Shown piece by piece: positions 21,791 to 22,169 of a stretch of 22,169 bases of DNA (within the stretch, counting starts at the first letter, position 1; each line of letters opens with the position of its first letter). The translations under genes were made by a program, and so were the position numbers. This DNA comes from Candidatus Omnitrophota bacterium. GTDB lineage: Bacteria; Omnitrophota; Gorgyraeia; Aquiviventales; Aquiviventaceae. The stretch is taken from assembly GCA_016198915.1 (NCBI GenBank), contig JACQHS010000087.1, positions 1 through 22,169 of the forward strand, read 5' to 3'. The notes beneath the pieces are model-generated. The model saw only the letters and a program-made list of their open reading frames with translations, was not told where the DNA came from and searched no databases.

Positions 21791-22169
21791 ATGACACGCA
21801 TCAGCGTTGGACTTTGCTCCGCATACGTGTTCCTCCTCGCCACGTGGAATGTGGGAGCCGCCCCGTTACCGTCCTACGACCTCCCCGGACGCCTGCAGGC
21901 TGAGGACTACAAGCCGGGGGGCGCGGGGGTGGGCTACGTCGACACCACGGCGGGCAATGCCGGGGGCGCGTACCGCAGCGATGACGTGGACATCGAGCCC
22001 ACACAGGACCTCGGTGGGGGGTTCAACGTCGGCTGGATCGAGGCCGGCGAGTGGCTCGCCTTTGATGTGCAGGTGACCCAGCACGGACACTACGACCTGA
22101 CCGCGCGCGTCGCCTCGGATGTGCCGGGGACCAAGACGCTGCATGTTGAAGTCGACGGGGTGGACGTGA
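21791..22169 (+). CDS. Secreted protein with family 6 carbohydrate-binding module (3' end outside the window)
   Basis: There are 126 residues up to the window edge. A signal peptide is visible at about 1-23 (MTRISVGLCSAYVFLLATW). From residue about 31 the CBM6 pattern is clear: LQAEDYKPGGAGVGYVDTT, GNAGGAYRSDDVDIE, then GGGFNVGWIEAGEWLAFDV, GHYDLTARVAS and TLHVEVDGVDV. Such modules bind beta-glucans or xylans, and the missing C-terminal part may carry a glycoside hydrolase or further modules. No Shine-Dalgarno sequence precedes the ATG, in line with a leaderless transcript. Confidence 0.85.
   Translation, partial: MTRISVGLCSAYVFLLATWNVGAAPLPSYDLPGRLQAEDYKPGGAGVGYVDTTAGNAGGAYRSDDVDIEPTQDLGGGFNVGWIEAGEWLAFDVQVTQHGHYDLTARVASDVPGTKTLHVEVDGVDV

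Overview
This is a GC-rich, gene-dense bacterial chromosome segment. The cell is Gram-negative: an LptF/LptG lipopolysaccharide-export permease starts at the left edge, and there are a lipoprotein, Sec-type signal peptides and two membrane-anchored histidine kinases. The gene set (YyaL/DUF255, DUF2934, a holin-like two-helix protein, a TIGR01777 epimerase, YajQ, a TMTC-like TPR protein, pirin, DoxX, CBM6) and the style of the intergenic palindromes resemble environmental candidate-phylum genomes such as Omnitrophota, Nitrospirota or Methylomirabilota. That placement is an inference and is uncertain. I see no rRNA, tRNA, CRISPR array, intact transposase or prophage block.

Layout. 1-970 (minus): a comF-like gene followed by an lptF/lptG-type permease gene that runs off the window, joined by an ATGA overlap. 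971-1208: divergent spacer with a comF promoter and a REP-like hairpin. 1209-4350 (plus): YyaL-family thioredoxin-like protein, an unknown helical protein, a DUF2934 protein and a two-TM protein. 4358-4492: a word-repeat palindrome in front of a TIGR01777 epimerase (4511-5413). 5519-7971: a signalling operon of excisionase-type HTH, histidine kinase and stand-alone receiver. 8041-11338: DedA, DEAD-box helicase, a divergent YchF-like protein and an unknown protein, the first three chained by 4-nt stop/start overlaps. 11330-11401: a 9-bp-unit palindromic repeat in front of yajQ, which is followed by a secreted EEP-fold phosphoesterase and a cupin with a long Arg/Pro/Ala tail. 14495-17232: a small membrane protein, a second histidine kinase and a 22-codon mini-ORF. 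17242-20053: a TMTC-like membrane protein, a secreted protein with an internal repeat and a lipoprotein. 20083-20122: a strong intrinsic terminator. 20174-21704: pirin, a small membrane protein and DoxX. 21791-end: the start of a secreted CBM6 protein.

The main points of interest are as follows. Both histidine kinases end in the same kind of extra C-terminal domain, which looks like a GGDEF fold without its active-site motif. The YchF-like protein keeps its TGS end but has lost normal G1 and G3 motifs. A well-primed 22-codon ORF sits where the receiver gene would be expected after kinase 2. Three genes at the heads of transcription units have promoters so close to the start codon that leaderless transcripts are predicted. 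Three unrelated palindromic repeats lie in intergenic gaps.

All calls come from reading the sequence and from family knowledge; no database search was run.
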